Shown here in pieces: positions 1 through 10,110 of a stretch of DNA of 64,000 nucleotides. Below the pieces are notes generated by a model. That model did no database searches. It saw nothing but the letters and a program-made list of their open reading frames with translations, and was not told where the DNA came from. A program made the translations under genes and the position numbers. Source of the stretch: Clostridiaceae bacterium Marseille-Q4143 (GTDB taxonomy: Bacteria > Bacillota > Clostridia > Lachnospirales > Lachnospiraceae). The DNA lies in NCBI GenBank assembly GCA_018228645.1, contig CP073693.1, positions 1,607,501 to 1,671,500 on the forward strand, given 5' to 3'. The first letter of the stretch is position 1. Each line of letters starts with the position of its first letter.

Positions 1-1019
<1,019 letters not shown>

Positions 1020-1091
1020 AAGAGGTTTAGGGTAAAGGTTTTGGAAAGAAAAAGTATTGACTGTATGCAGTTTTGAAGGTACAACCGTAAG

Positions 1092-1122
1092 AGATCATCA
1101 CGAAAGTGATGATCTTTTTTTT
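1092..1122 (+). terminator. Rho-independent terminator of the rRNA operon
   Basis: A 10-bp stem, AGATCATCAC / GTGATGATCT, closes a GAAA tetraloop and is followed by eight T. It lies 73 bases past the 23S end and ends the rRNA transcript before the TetR gene. Confidence 0.93.
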
Positions 1123-1175
1123 CGGGAAAATTCATGATATACTGACAGAAGTAAGAAAATTGGAGAACTACGATA

Positions 1176-1757
1176 ATGGCAAAGAAGAATCAGAAGAAGA
1201 CAAAGAGTAAAATTGTATCTGCAGCATGGAAGCTTTTTTACGAACAGGGATATGAAGACACGACGATTGAGGAAATTATCGAAGAATCTGGCACATCGAA
1301 AGGCTCTTTTTATCATTATTTTGAGGGAAAGGACGCGCTGCTGGGTTCTCTGGCATATATGATGGACGAAAAATATGAGGAACTGGAGCCAACGATTTCA
1401 GAGGATGCCGATTGCTATGAGGTGCTTCTCTATCTGAATCGTGAACTTCTGACGATGATAGAAGAATCCATCAATGTGGAACTTCTTACAAGACTTTATT
1501 CCACACAGTTGACGACGCACGGGGAGCGTCCTCTTTTGGATCATGGACGGACTTATTATAAATTATTGAAAAAGATTATCTCGAGAGGAAGGGAAAAGAA
1601 AGAACTGCGCACAGATATGAGTGTCAGTGAAATGGTGCGATATTATGCCATGTGTGAACGGGCGCTGCTTTACGAATGGTGTCTGAGAAAGGGAGAATAC
1701 TCTCTTTCAGAAGAAGCGGAACGAAAATTTCCCATGATGATCGGTAGTTTGAAATAG
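1176..1757 (+). CDS. TetR/AcrR-family transcriptional regulator
   Basis: A 193-residue one-component repressor of the TetR family. The N-terminal helix-turn-helix is clear at about residues 10-55, with the typical core TTIEEIIEESGTSKGSFYHYF. The rest is an all-helical ligand and dimerisation domain with no recognisable ligand signature. Family members usually repress their own or an adjacent gene. The adjacent same-strand gene is a PutP-type symporter starting 133 bases downstream, with an imperfect inverted repeat around its promoter (1780-1836). Control of that symporter is therefore an inference. The start ATG has a GGAG box seven bases upstream. Confidence 0.9.
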   Translation: MAKKNQKKTKSKIVSAAWKLFYEQGYEDTTIEEIIEESGTSKGSFYHYFEGKDALLGSLAYMMDEKYEELEPTISEDADCYEVLLYLNRELLTMIEESINVELLTRLYSTQLTTHGERPLLDHGRTYYKLLKKIISRGREKKELRTDMSVSEMVRYYAMCERALLYEWCLRKGEYSLSEEAERKFPMMIGSLK

Positions 1758-1779
1758 ACGAAATACTAGAATACATTCT

Positions 1780-1836
1780 GCACTTTACTCTGTATTGCAT
1801 CCTATTCCCAATTGTAGTAGAATGCAGAGAAAGTGC
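1780..1836 (+). promoter_or_regulatory. putP promoter flanked by an inverted repeat (possible operator)
   Basis: TTGCAT at 1795-1800 and TAGAAT at 1818-1823 are 17 bases apart, a good vegetative promoter. It is bracketed by GCACTTTACTCTG (1780-1792) and CAGAGAAAGTGC (1825-1836), which are inverted copies apart from one inserted base. The left arm lies upstream of the -35 box and cannot be in the RNA, so the symmetry acts at DNA level if it is real. The upstream TetR protein is the obvious candidate ligand, by inference. Confidence 0.6.
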
Positions 1837-1890
1837 GAAAACACAAGGTTTTTGCACAGAATAAAAGCAGAACGAGAGGAAGAATGTGTT

Positions 1891-3420
1891 ATGAATACAG
1901 TACAGATACTGATGATGCTCACTATTCTGATTTACCTGGCAGCCATGATATGGATCGGTGCCATTCTTTCAGGAAAAAACAGAACAACGGATGATTTCTA
2001 TCTGGGAGGACGAAAACTCGGCCCGTTTGTGACGGCGATGAGTGCAGAGGCCTCTGACATGAGCAGCTGGCTTCTTATGGGACTTCCGGGAGTTGCCTAT
2101 CTGACCGGAACGGCAGATGCAGCGTGGACCGCCATTGGTCTGGCCATCGGAACCTATGTGAACTGGCTGGTAGTAGCGCAGAGACTTCGACATTATACAC
2201 ATGTGTGTAACAATTCTACGACGCTTCCGTTATTCTTTTCCAACCGTTACCGTGATGAGAAAAGAATCTTGTCCGTGATTGCAGCAGTACTGATTATTAT
2301 TTTCTTTGTACCCTATACTGCATCCGGATTTGCAGCCTGCGGAAAATTATTTTCCAATTTGTTTGGTGTCAGCTATCTTCCGGCTATGATTATCAGTGCG
2401 ATTGTAATCGTAGCTTATACGACACTGGGTGGATTCCTGGCAGCAAGTACAACAGATTTTGTGCAGAGTATCGTAATGACTCTGGCAATTGTTGTAGTAT
2501 TTGGATTTGGAATTTCCAAAGTGGGAAGTTTTGATGCAGTTATCGAAAATGCGCAATCAATGGCAGGATATTTCAGTCTGACACAGATCTATGATCCTGT
2601 AACGAATTCCGCATCACCATATGGTCTGTTGACGATTTGTTCTATGCTTGCATGGGGACTCGGATATTTTGGTATGCCGCATGTATTACTTCGTTTTATG
2701 GCTATTGAAGATGCAAAGAAATTGAAACTTTCCAGAAGAGTAGCAACTGTGTGGGTAGTTATCTCCATGATTATTGCTGTATTCATTGGTGTGGTTGGAA
2801 ATGCAATGACAAAGGCAGGTGTGATTCCGGTACTGGAAGATCCGGAGACGATCATCCTGGTAGTGGCAGATCTGATTTCCAGACATGGATTCCTGGCAGC
2901 CATTGTAGCAGGACTGATTCTGGCAGGTATTCTGGCAGCAACGATGTCTACTGCAGATTCTCAGCTCCTGGCAGCATCCTCCAGTGCTTCCCAGAACATT
3001 CTGAAGGAAGTCTTTGTTAAAGACATGAGCGAGAAGACCGGAATGGTAGTAGCACGTGTGACGGTGATGATTATTGCAGTCATTGCCATGTTTATTGCGA
3101 GAGATTCTGACAGCTCTGTATTCCAGATCGTATCTTTTGCGTGGGCAGGATTTGGTGCCTCCTTTGGACCGCTGGTACTTCTGGCACTGTTCTGGAAGCG
3201 TTCTACTCTGCAGGGAGCCTTAAGCGGAATGGTATGCGGTGGTGCCATGATATTCATCTGGAAGTTCCTGGTTCGTCCTATGGGCGGTGTGCTTGGTATC
3301 TATGAGCTGCTTCCGGCATTTCTTGTGGGACTTGCAGTAAACATCATTGTCAGCTTGCTGACACCGGCTCCGTCTCAGGAGATTCAGGAAGAGTTCGATA
3401 AAGTAGCAGCAATGAAATAA
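1891..3420 (+). CDS. putP: Sodium/solute symporter, PutP (sodium/proline) type
   Basis: A 509-residue polytopic membrane protein of the SSS family, with about 13 hydrophobic segments. The family core near the N-terminus is present (DDFYLGGRKLGPFVTAMS followed by SDMSSWLLMGLPG), as is the later A-T-M-S-T-A-D-S-Q-L-L motif that helps bind Na+ in PutP and vSGLT. The closest class is Na+/proline symport. The substrate is inferred, because related pantothenate or sugar carriers share the fold. The ATG at 1891 is chosen because AGAGGAAG lies just upstream; a longer frame from 1795 would overlap the promoter. Confidence 0.88.
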   Translation: MNTVQILMMLTILIYLAAMIWIGAILSGKNRTTDDFYLGGRKLGPFVTAMSAEASDMSSWLLMGLPGVAYLTGTADAAWTAIGLAIGTYVNWLVVAQRLRHYTHVCNNSTTLPLFFSNRYRDEKRILSVIAAVLIIIFFVPYTASGFAACGKLFSNLFGVSYLPAMIISAIVIVAYTTLGGFLAASTTDFVQSIVMTLAIVVVFGFGISKVGSFDAVIENAQSMAGYFSLTQIYDPVTNSASPYGLLTICSMLAWGLGYFGMPHVLLRFMAIEDAKKLKLSRRVATVWVVISMIIAVFIGVVGNAMTKAGVIPVLEDPETIILVVADLISRHGFLAAIVAGLILAGILAATMSTADSQLLAASSSASQNILKEVFVKDMSEKTGMVVARVTVMIIAVIAMFIARDSDSSVFQIVSFAWAGFGASFGPLVLLALFWKRSTLQGALSGMVCGGAMIFIWKFLVRPMGGVLGIYELLPAFLVGLAVNIIVSLLTPAPSQEIQEEFDKVAAMK

Positions 3421-3442
3421 TTATACATAAAGAACGTAAAAT

Positions 3443-3474
3443 AACCCCGGATCCGAATAGATCCGGGGTTTCTC
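3443..3474. terminator. Bidirectional terminator between putP and glgD
   Basis: An 11-bp stem AACCCCGGATC / GATCCGGGGTT is followed by a T-rich run on the plus strand and preceded by an A-rich run that reads as T on the minus strand. It serves the two convergent transcripts. Confidence 0.88.
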
Positions 3475-3492
3475 TTTATGCTCGTACAGATG

Positions 3493-4635
3493 TTATACCG
3501 TATGGAATTTGGCAATGTAGACAGGATAGGTCTCGGTGCCTTTCATTTCTTTACCGGCGGTTACGATAACATTTTTATCTGTGATCAGATACTCAATGTC
3601 AGCGCCTGCTTCAACGACGGTATCCTGCATGAGGATACAGTTCCTGACTTTTGCACCTTTGGCAATCTTGACACCTCGGAACAGAATACTGTTCTCAACC
3701 TCGCCCTCGATCAGGCATCCGTCAGCAACCATTACATTGTGTGCAGAAGCGCCTTCCACATAGCGGGTCGGTGTATCATCACGGACCTTTGTATAGATCG
3801 GAGACGGAGAGAAGAGTGCATCCAGATTGTATTCATCCAGAAGCTTCATGTTCTCGTCGAAATAAGTCTTGATACTGGAAACGCATGCTACGTATCCGTC
3901 GTATTTATAACCCTGAATATTCAGTTTGTTGATCTGTGGAATCAGCACATCCCTTTCGAACCACTCCTGACCAAGAAGAGAAGCTTCTGTAATCAGGTCA
4001 ATCAGAAGTTCCCGATCCATGATAATAATATTCAGGGAAAAATTCTGGATTCCTTCATCCTTGGAGTTTACAAGAATTTTGGTTACTTTGTTTCCATCCA
4101 GCTGCAGGGTATAATAATATCCCTTGGAATTATCACGTACTTTCGTGAACCCTTCCGGAATCTCCTGCTCATGATATACGATGGTAATATCAGCACCGCT
4201 TTCTGCATGTTTTTCTATCAGATGGGTAAAATCAAAGTTGACAGCCAGATGGCAATCTGCCAGTACGACATATTTTTCTTTATGGCCTTTTAGAAATTCA
4301 AGTACATTGGCTAACGCACCGGCACGTCCTCTGTAAGGTTTGGAGGATTTGTCTGCATAAGGCGGGAAAATGCTTAAGCCGCCGTTTTTACGAACCATAT
4401 CCCATGCACGACCAGAACCAAGGTGGTCGATCAGGGACTGGTAATTATTGTTAACAATAACACCAATAGAATCGATTCCACAATTGGACATACTGGAAAG
4501 GATAAAGTCAATCATACGGTAACGGCTTGCAAAAGGAATGGAAGCCATCAGCCGCACATTTACCAGATCCGGTACAAAAGTATCATAGCTGTTGGGAAAG
4601 ATGATTCCCAGTGTGTTCATGTTGGAGTTTACCAT
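3493..4635 (-). CDS. glgD: Glycogen biosynthesis protein GlgD
   Basis: A 380-residue paralogue of ADP-glucose pyrophosphorylase. The N-terminal nucleotidyltransferase region keeps the fold ([16 protein letters not shown], then YVVLADCHL) but lacks the canonical GGxGxRLxPLT loop of GlgC. The C-terminus has left-handed beta-helix hexapeptide repeats ([20 protein letters not shown]). In Firmicutes GlgD is not active alone but forms a more active complex with GlgC. It follows glgC with a 7-base overlap, consistent with translational coupling and a fixed ratio of subunits. Confidence 0.94.
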   Translation of the reverse strand: MVNSNMNTLGIIFPNSYDTFVPDLVNVRLMASIPFASRYRMIDFILSSMSNCGIDSIGVIVNNNYQSLIDHLGSGRAWDMVRKNGGLSIFPPYADKSSKPYRGRAGALANVLEFLKGHKEKYVVLADCHLAVNFDFTHLIEKHAESGADITIVYHEQEIPEGFTKVRDNSKGYYYTLQLDGNKVTKILVNSKDEGIQNFSLNIIIMDRELLIDLITEASLLGQEWFERDVLIPQINKLNIQGYKYDGYVACVSSIKTYFDENMKLLDEYNLDALFSPSPIYTKVRDDTPTRYVEGASAHNVMVADGCLIEGEVENSILFRGVKIAKGAKVRNCILMQDTVVEAGADIEYLITDKNVIVTAGKEMKGTETYPVYIAKFHTV

Positions 4636-5837
4636 TGCTCTTCACCGCCTTCTACATTATTTCTGACCATGGCTTTGGGTCCGATCACAGCCCCTTCACC
4701 AATCGTAATACCGGAGCCGACAGTAGCTACTCCATGCTCATCACCTTCAGGCATGGCTCCAACCACGGCATTCTCCTTGATCGTTACATTTTCGGCAATA
4801 ATACAATGGCGTACAACGGCACCTCGCTCGATAGTGGTACCGCCCATGACAACGGCATCTTCCACGACAGCACCTTCCGCTACTTTGACACCGGCGAAGA
4901 GAACGGAGTGTTTTACAGTTCCCTTGATACGGCATCCGTCAGTGATCATGGAGTCATGTACATCTGCAGAAGCACTGATCTTGTGTCCGGTCATGCCGCT
5001 GTTGCGACTGTAGATCTTCCAGTTGTTATCAAACAGGTTGATACCGCTGTGCTCTGGATCCAGAACCTCCATATTAGCTTCCCACAGAGAAGAGATGGTT
5101 CCGACATCCTTCCAGTATCCGTTGAAATGGTAAGCATACATCTTGCGGTTATCTCTGAGAAGATTCGGGATAATGTTGTTACCAAAGTCATTTTCGGAGG
5201 TTGGATCCTGCTCATCTTCTTCCAGATATTTGCGAAGGATATCCCAGTTGAAGATGTAGATACCCATGGATGCAAGATTGGATTTCGGATTCTTCGGCTT
5301 CTCCTGGAACTCCGTAATCCGGTCATTTTCATCCGCTACCATCAGACCGAAACGGGAAGCCTCGTCCCATGGAACTTCCATGACAGCGACACTGAATTCG
5401 GCACCTTTTTCCTTGTGGAATCGAAGAAAATCGCTGTAATCTTGTTTACAGATCTGGTCTCCGGATAAAATGATGACATATTCAGGATCATAACGTTCAA
5501 TAAATGAAATATTCTGATAGATGGCATTTGCTGTACCTTTGTACCAGTCGGAGCCGGATGCTTTTTGGTACGGCGGAAGAACATGAACACCACCATAAAG
5601 ACGATCCAGATCCCAGGGCTGTCCATTTCCAATATATTCATTAAGAACAAGCGGTTGGTACTGGGTAAGAATACCTACCGTGTCAATACCTGAATTAATG
5701 CAGTTTGAAAGCGGGAAATCAATAATACGATATTTACCGCCGAATGGAACTGCAGGTTTTGCAAGTTTTTCGGTCAGTGCATAGAGTCTGGAACCCTGGC
5801 CACCGGCCAAAAGCATTGCGATCATTTCCTTTGCCAT
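4629..5837 (-). CDS. glgC: Glucose-1-phosphate adenylyltransferase
   Basis: A 402-residue ADP-glucose pyrophosphorylase that makes ADP-glucose from ATP and glucose-1-phosphate, the committed step of bacterial glycogen synthesis. The signature [20 protein letters not shown] is at residues 9-28, followed by the substrate loop [16 protein letters not shown]. The sugar-phosphate region ([12 protein letters not shown]) and a C-terminal beta-helix domain follow. The ribosome site AGGAGGGG precedes the ATG. It is first in a two-gene operon with glgD. The upstream 200 bases (5838-6041) are AT-rich, with no clear gene. Confidence 0.96.
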   Translation of the reverse strand: MAKEMIAMLLAGGQGSRLYALTEKLAKPAVPFGGKYRIIDFPLSNCINSGIDTVGILTQYQPLVLNEYIGNGQPWDLDRLYGGVHVLPPYQKASGSDWYKGTANAIYQNISFIERYDPEYVIILSGDQICKQDYSDFLRFHKEKGAEFSVAVMEVPWDEASRFGLMVADENDRITEFQEKPKNPKSNLASMGIYIFNWDILRKYLEEDEQDPTSENDFGNNIIPNLLRDNRKMYAYHFNGYWKDVGTISSLWEANMEVLDPEHSGINLFDNNWKIYSRNSGMTGHKISASADVHDSMITDGCRIKGTVKHSVLFAGVKVAEGAVVEDAVVMGGTTIERGAVVRHCIIAENVTIKENAVVGAMPEGDEHGVATVGSGITIGEGAVIGPKAMVRNNVEGGEEQW

Positions 5838-6041
5838 AATACTCCCCTCCTGAAGTGATATCTCATATACAATATTACTACAATGCCGAGAAAAATGATA
5901 GATGTTTTGTGCAAAATTTGCATATATTTCATGTGAAATAAAATTTACAAATTTCGACGTTAAAAATCAGCTAAGAAAAATGAATAGGAATTAACATCAC
6001 GTTAAGATCGGCACTGACATATAGAAAGAAAAAAATACCTG

Positions 6042-6050
6042 TGATATGAT
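6042..6050 (+). promoter_or_regulatory. Extended -10 promoter for the small membrane protein
   Basis: TGATATGAT has a TG dinucleotide one base before a TATGAT box. No -35 hexamer at normal distance is seen, which fits an extended -10 promoter. It lies 39 bases upstream of the ATG at 6089. Confidence 0.4.
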
Positions 6051-6088
6051 TCCGATGATCAGATTTTAATGAGAAAAGAGGAGTGACT

Positions 6089-6235
6089 ATGGGTAATTTA
6101 GGAAATATGCTGCTGGTAGCATTCATGGTAGTTCTGGGAGGCGTTCCCACAATCTATATTCTGGTGAGTCTGCCGGTAATTCTTGTTCAGAAAATTTACG
6201 GAATCGTAAAAAATGGAAAATCATTCTTTGATTAG
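6089..6235 (+). CDS. Small membrane protein of 48 residues, unknown function
   Basis: A short frame not matching any family I can name. It has one long hydrophobic stretch (residues about 7-34, LLVAFMVVLGGVPTIYILVS) and a basic, Lys-rich C-terminus, so it should be a single- or hairpin-spanning membrane protein. GAGGAG lies six bases before the ATG, and a strong terminator follows seven bases after the stop, so it is a self-contained unit. It sits directly before a KdpD-like kinase. KdpF is a similarly small membrane subunit, but no kdpABC genes are here, so that link is speculative. Confidence 0.6.
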   Translation: MGNLGNMLLVAFMVVLGGVPTIYILVSLPVILVQKIYGIVKNGKSFFD

Positions 6236-6241
6236 AAAAAG

Positions 6242-6270
6242 AGAGGCTTTGTGACAGAGCCTCTTTTTTC
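6242..6270 (+). terminator. Rho-independent terminator
   Basis: AGAGGCT / AGCCTCT with a nine-base loop, then six T. It separates the 48-residue membrane protein gene from the kinase gene. Confidence 0.88.
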
Positions 6271-6332
6271 TCAGATTGACATCAAGGGTGTTGCTGGGAT
6301 ATGATAAGGTCATTAAAAACGGAGAAAAAAGT

Positions 6333-7415
6333 ATGGAAAAACTGAAGAGCCAGATTACGGTCAAAGATACTCTGATTACCATCGGAATTCTGGGTGCAAC
6401 ATCCGTTGCAGTTTATCTTCTGCAGCAATTTGTAAGTTCCAATTCAGACAGCCATGTGCCGCTGCTGTTTGTGCTTGCAGTTTTATTTATTTCCAGATTT
6501 ACAGATGGATATATTTATGGACTTGTCGCATCCATGGTAGCAGTAGTAGGTGTTAATTATGTGTTTACCTACCCCTATTTTGAATTTAATTTTACGATTA
6601 CAGGGTATCCGCTTACATTTTTGAGCATGCTGGCGGTTTCGATCAGTGTCGGAACACTTACGACACAGATCAAGCAGCAGGAGCAGATTAAGTTGGAAGT
6701 GGAAAAGGAGAAGATGAGGGCCAATCTTCTGAGAGCGGTTTCCCATGATATCCGGACTCCGCTTACCTCTATCGTCGGATCGGCTTCCGGCATTCTCGAC
6801 AACCATGAGATTTTGACAGAAGAGAAGAAGATGGAGCTGGTACAGGATATCAAGGATGAGGCACAGTGGCTGATCCGGATTGTGGAGAATCTTCTGTCTG
6901 TCACACGAATTCATGGAGATAATACGCAGATCAAGACAGAAGAAGAGGTTGTGGAAGAGATTATCAGCAGTGCAGTGATCAAATTTGCAAAGCGGTTCCC
7001 GGATGTAAAAATAGATGTGGAGATGCCGCAGGAATTTCTTATGGTGCCCATGGATGGAATTCTGATTGAGCAGGTATTAGTCAATCTGCTGGAAAATTCG
7101 GTACTGCATGGAAAGACAACAAAACTGATCCGGATTGTAGTAATTCATGAACCCGGAAAACTTTTAATTGCTGTGGAGGATGACGGCCAGGGAATTAAGC
7201 CGGAAGTGCTTCCGGAGATGTTTGAAGGGAAGATCCATTCTGAGGAGGATGGAGAAGAATATGATGCCAAGCGGAATATGGGCATTGGGCTGTCCGTGTG
7301 CAAGAGCATTATCACGGCACATAAGGGCGGTGTGAAAGCGGAAAACATGAGCGCAGGCGGTGCCAGAGTGATGTTCTGGCTGCCTATGGAGGAGGACGAG
7401 ACAAATGGAGATTAA
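6333..7415 (+). CDS. Sensor histidine kinase, KdpD-like with DUF4118 sensor
   Basis: A 360-residue membrane kinase. Four membrane segments (about residues 13-31, 42-54, 62-80 and 93-110) match the DUF4118 sensor of KdpD. The large N-terminal KdpD and UspA domains of true KdpD are absent. The phosphoacceptor His138 is in AVSHDIRTPLTSIVG, followed by N-box NLLENSVLHG and G-boxes DDGQGIKPEV and NMGIGLSVCKS. The ATG at 6333 follows GGAG. The gene overlaps the response regulator by 11 bases. It probably senses an envelope or potassium/turgor cue, but no potassium transporter is adjacent. Confidence 0.88.
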   Translation: MEKLKSQITVKDTLITIGILGATSVAVYLLQQFVSSNSDSHVPLLFVLAVLFISRFTDGYIYGLVASMVAVVGVNYVFTYPYFEFNFTITGYPLTFLSMLAVSISVGTLTTQIKQQEQIKLEVEKEKMRANLLRAVSHDIRTPLTSIVGSASGILDNHEILTEEKKMELVQDIKDEAQWLIRIVENLLSVTRIHGDNTQIKTEEEVVEEIISSAVIKFAKRFPDVKIDVEMPQEFLMVPMDGILIEQVLVNLLENSVLHGKTTKLIRIVVIHEPGKLLIAVEDDGQGIKPEVLPEMFEGKIHSEEDGEEYDAKRNMGIGLSVCKSIITAHKGGVKAENMSAGGARVMFWLPMEEDETNGD

Positions 7416-8112
7416 AGACAGAGTCCTTGTCATTGAAGATGATAAAAGTATCCGGAATTTTATGAAGACGATTCTGGAAGCAAATAATTATGAAGTGATC
7501 ATGGCGGTGAACGGGGCGGAAGCCTATAGCATGATTACATCCCAGTGTCCGGATGTGGTGATACTGGATCTGGGTCTTCCAGATATGGACGGCATGAAGA
7601 TTTTAAAGAGTGTCAGAGAATGGTCCGGTATGCCGATCCTTGTGGTATCCGCCAGAAGTCACGAGCGGGATAAGGTGGAAGCACTGGATCTGGGAGCTGA
7701 TGATTACATTACAAAGCCTTTTGGCACTTCTGAACTGCTTGCCAGACTGCGGACTGCGATCCGCCATGCAAGGGTTTCTTATCTTACACCGGAGGGAATG
7801 CAGACAGGGACTTTCCGTTCCGGTGATCTTGTGATAGACTATGATAAACACCGGGTTTACGTGGGAGAGCAGGATGCGGGTCTTACGCAGAATGAATATA
7901 AGATCGTGAGTCTTCTTGGAAAGTATGCGGGAAAAGTACTGACCTATGATTTCCTTATCAAGGAAATCTGGGGACCAAACATGAAGAATGATAACCGGAT
8001 TCTGCGCGTAAACATGGCAAACATCAGAAGAAAGATAGAACATAATCCGGCTCAGCCTCAGTACATATTTACCGAGGTGGGTGTTGGTTATCGGATCGTG
8101 GATCCAGACTAG
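7405..8112 (+). CDS. OmpR-family response regulator, KdpE-like
   Basis: A 235-residue DNA-binding response regulator. The receiver domain (1-120) has the acidic pair EDD at 11-13, phosphoacceptor Asp55 in VVILDLGLPD, and Lys in the TKPF motif. The C-terminal winged helix (about 130-233) has the usual TQNEYKIVSLLG and VGVGYRIVDPD ends. It is the partner of the upstream overlapping KdpD-like kinase. Its target genes cannot be told from this window. Confidence 0.92.
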   Translation: MEIKDRVLVIEDDKSIRNFMKTILEANNYEVIMAVNGAEAYSMITSQCPDVVILDLGLPDMDGMKILKSVREWSGMPILVVSARSHERDKVEALDLGADDYITKPFGTSELLARLRTAIRHARVSYLTPEGMQTGTFRSGDLVIDYDKHRVYVGEQDAGLTQNEYKIVSLLGKYAGKVLTYDFLIKEIWGPNMKNDNRILRVNMANIRRKIEHNPAQPQYIFTEVGVGYRIVDPD

Positions 8113-8158
8113 CGCGCTGTGGGTATGATGCCGGAATGTGGATATGGGGATCATAACC

Positions 8159-8809
8159 ATGAACGAAGAACAGAAGAAAGAGCGGACGCTGGAGATCATC
8201 AAGCGCCTGAAAAATGAATATCCGGATGCAGACTGTACGCTGGATTATGATGATGCATGGAAACTGCTGGTCAGCGTGAGGCTGGCAGCTCAGTGTACCG
8301 ATGCCAGAGTAAATGTAGTAGTAGAGGATCTCTATAAAAAGTTTCCGAGCGTGGATGCACTGGCAGCAGCGAATGTGGATGAGATCGAGGAGATCGTTCG
8401 CCCATGTGGACTTGGTAAGAGCAAGGCACGGGATATCAGTGCCTGCATGAAGATGCTGAAAGAGGAGTACGGTGGGAAAGTGCCGGATGATTTCAACAAA
8501 CTGTTGGCATTACCGGGTGTTGGCAGAAAGAGTGCCAATCTGATTATGGGAGATGTATTTCACAAACCCGCCATTGTTACGGATACCCATTGCATTCGAC
8601 TGGTGAACAGGATGGGACTTGTAGATGGTATCAAGGATCCGAAGAAGGTGGAGATGGCGCTGTGGAAACTGGTACCGCCGGAAGAGGGCAGTGATTTCTG
8701 TCATCGTCTGGTGAACCACGGAAGAGATGTCTGTACCGCCAGGACGAAACCTCATTGTGAAAAGTGCTGTCTCAATGACATCTGTGAGAAGGCAGGAGTG
8801 GAAAAATAA
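8159..8809 (+). CDS. nth: Endonuclease III (DNA glycosylase/AP lyase)
   Basis: A 216-residue base-excision enzyme that removes oxidised pyrimidines and cuts the AP site. The helix-hairpin-helix LPGVGRKSANLIMG carries the catalytic Lys, and the active-site Asp is in VTDTHCIRL. The C-terminal [4Fe-4S] cysteines are Cys192, Cys200, Cys203 and Cys209, giving a first spacing of seven residues where E. coli Nth has six. The start at 8159 is chosen for GGGGA eight bases upstream; an in-frame ATG at 8138 is also possible. Confidence 0.94.
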   Translation: MNEEQKKERTLEIIKRLKNEYPDADCTLDYDDAWKLLVSVRLAAQCTDARVNVVVEDLYKKFPSVDALAAANVDEIEEIVRPCGLGKSKARDISACMKMLKEEYGGKVPDDFNKLLALPGVGRKSANLIMGDVFHKPAIVTDTHCIRLVNRMGLVDGIKDPKKVEMALWKLVPPEEGSDFCHRLVNHGRDVCTARTKPHCEKCCLNDICEKAGVEK

Positions 8810-8820
8810 GAGAAAATGAA

Positions 8821-8853
8821 AGGCCAGGCTTTAAAAAGCTTGACCTTTTTTTC
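8821..8853 (+). terminator. Rho-independent terminator after nth
   Basis: An 11-base imperfect stem, AGGCCAGGCTT / AAGCTTGACCT, is followed by seven T. Confidence 0.85.
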
Positions 8854-8901
8854 GTTTCGCGTCAGTATAATAAGAAGAAATAGTTTGAGGAGCAAAATAT
8901 T

Positions 8902-10101
8902 ATGTTTGTATTAAGAAGAATCTACTGCCGCGTATTTCAACTGGCATTTCGTGCAGCACTGCCGGTGCTGCCTTATCGCAACCCGAAAATCATCCCTTCT
9001 GATGCCGGCATTCCTGATGTTTTGAGAAAACATGGAGTCGGTTCCGTCATGATCGTGACGGATGCCGGTATTCGTTCCCTGGGTCTGACTGCGTTCTTGG
9101 AAAAAACGTTGAAAGAAAATGATATTTCCTATTGTATCTATGACAGAACGGTCGCCAATCCGACCATCTGGAACGTGGAAGAGGCGAAGGATCTGTATCT
9201 GAAGGAAGGCGCTCAGGCAATTATTGCATTCGGAGGAGGTTCTTCCATGGACTGTGCTAAGGCGGCCGGTGCGAGAATTGTAAAACCGCATCAGAGTATC
9301 AGCCAGATGAAAGGGCTTCTGAAAGTACACAAAAAATTGCCATTGCTCATTGCAATTCCGACCACAGCAGGAACCGGAAGCGAGACGACTCTGGCTGCAG
9401 TCATCACGGACAGTGAGAAACATTATAAATATCCGATCAATGATTTCAGCCTGATTCCCCGATATGCGGTGCTTGATTATCATGAAACGGTCGGCCTTCC
9501 GAAGATGATTACGGCAACGACCGGTATGGATGCCCTGACCCATGCGGTGGAAGCCTATATCGGAGGTTCTACGACAAAAGAGACGAGAAAGATGGCAGAA
9601 GAGGCGGTGACGCTGATTCATCAGCATCTAAAAAACGCATATGATGACGGACATAATAAGGAAGCAAGAAAAGGCATGCTTAAGGCTGCCTACTGTGCCG
9701 GTGTGGCATTTACCAAGTCCTATGTAGGTTATGTCCATGCAGTGGCACATTCGCTGGGCGGACAGTATGGCACTCCGCACGGACTTGCCAATGCGGTTAT
9801 TCTTCCGGTGGTGCTTCGGATGTATGGACCGGCCTGCGAGAAAAAACTGGCATGCCTTGCAAGAAAAACAGGGGTTGTGGATGAGAAACTGAATGACAGA
9901 GAGGCCTCCAGAGATTTTATCCGGTGGATCCAGAAAATGAATGATTCCATGGGAATACCAAGAACGATCTCCGGTATCCATGAAAAAGATATCTCCATGA
10001 TGGCGAAACATGCTGATCAAGAGGGTAATCCGCTGTATCCGGTACCAGTACTCATGAACCGTAAAGAACTGGAGCAGATTTATTATAAAGTGAAAGGATA
10101 G
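8902..10101 (+). CDS. Iron-containing alcohol dehydrogenase
   Basis: A 399-residue group III alcohol dehydrogenase. The NAD(P)-binding GGGSSMDCAK and the family signature PTTAGTGSE are in order. Metal ligands are expected in DALTHAVEAY and in HAVAHSLGGQYGTPHG, so the iron site is complete. It lies 9 bases upstream of an aldehyde dehydrogenase, so the pair may interconvert an aldehyde with its alcohol and acid. The N-terminal 30 residues are unusually basic and hydrophobic, but no clear signal peptide is seen. It is distinct from the EutG homologue at 30388. Confidence 0.9.
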   Translation: MFVLRRIYCRVFQLAFRAALPVLPYRNPKIIPSDAGIPDVLRKHGVGSVMIVTDAGIRSLGLTAFLEKTLKENDISYCIYDRTVANPTIWNVEEAKDLYLKEGAQAIIAFGGGSSMDCAKAAGARIVKPHQSISQMKGLLKVHKKLPLLIAIPTTAGTGSETTLAAVITDSEKHYKYPINDFSLIPRYAVLDYHETVGLPKMITATTGMDALTHAVEAYIGGSTTKETRKMAEEAVTLIHQHLKNAYDDGHNKEARKGMLKAAYCAGVAFTKSYVGYVHAVAHSLGGQYGTPHGLANAVILPVVLRMYGPACEKKLACLARKTGVVDEKLNDREASRDFIRWIQKMNDSMGIPRTISGIHEKDISMMAKHADQEGNPLYPVPVLMNRKELEQIYYKVKG

Positions 10102-10110
10102 GAGTATCGC

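Noticed and set aside
3478..5468. Two long plus-strand frames (271 and 285 codons) opposite glgD and glgC
   Set aside because: They are antisense shadows of two well-conserved minus-strand enzymes and show no domain of their own.
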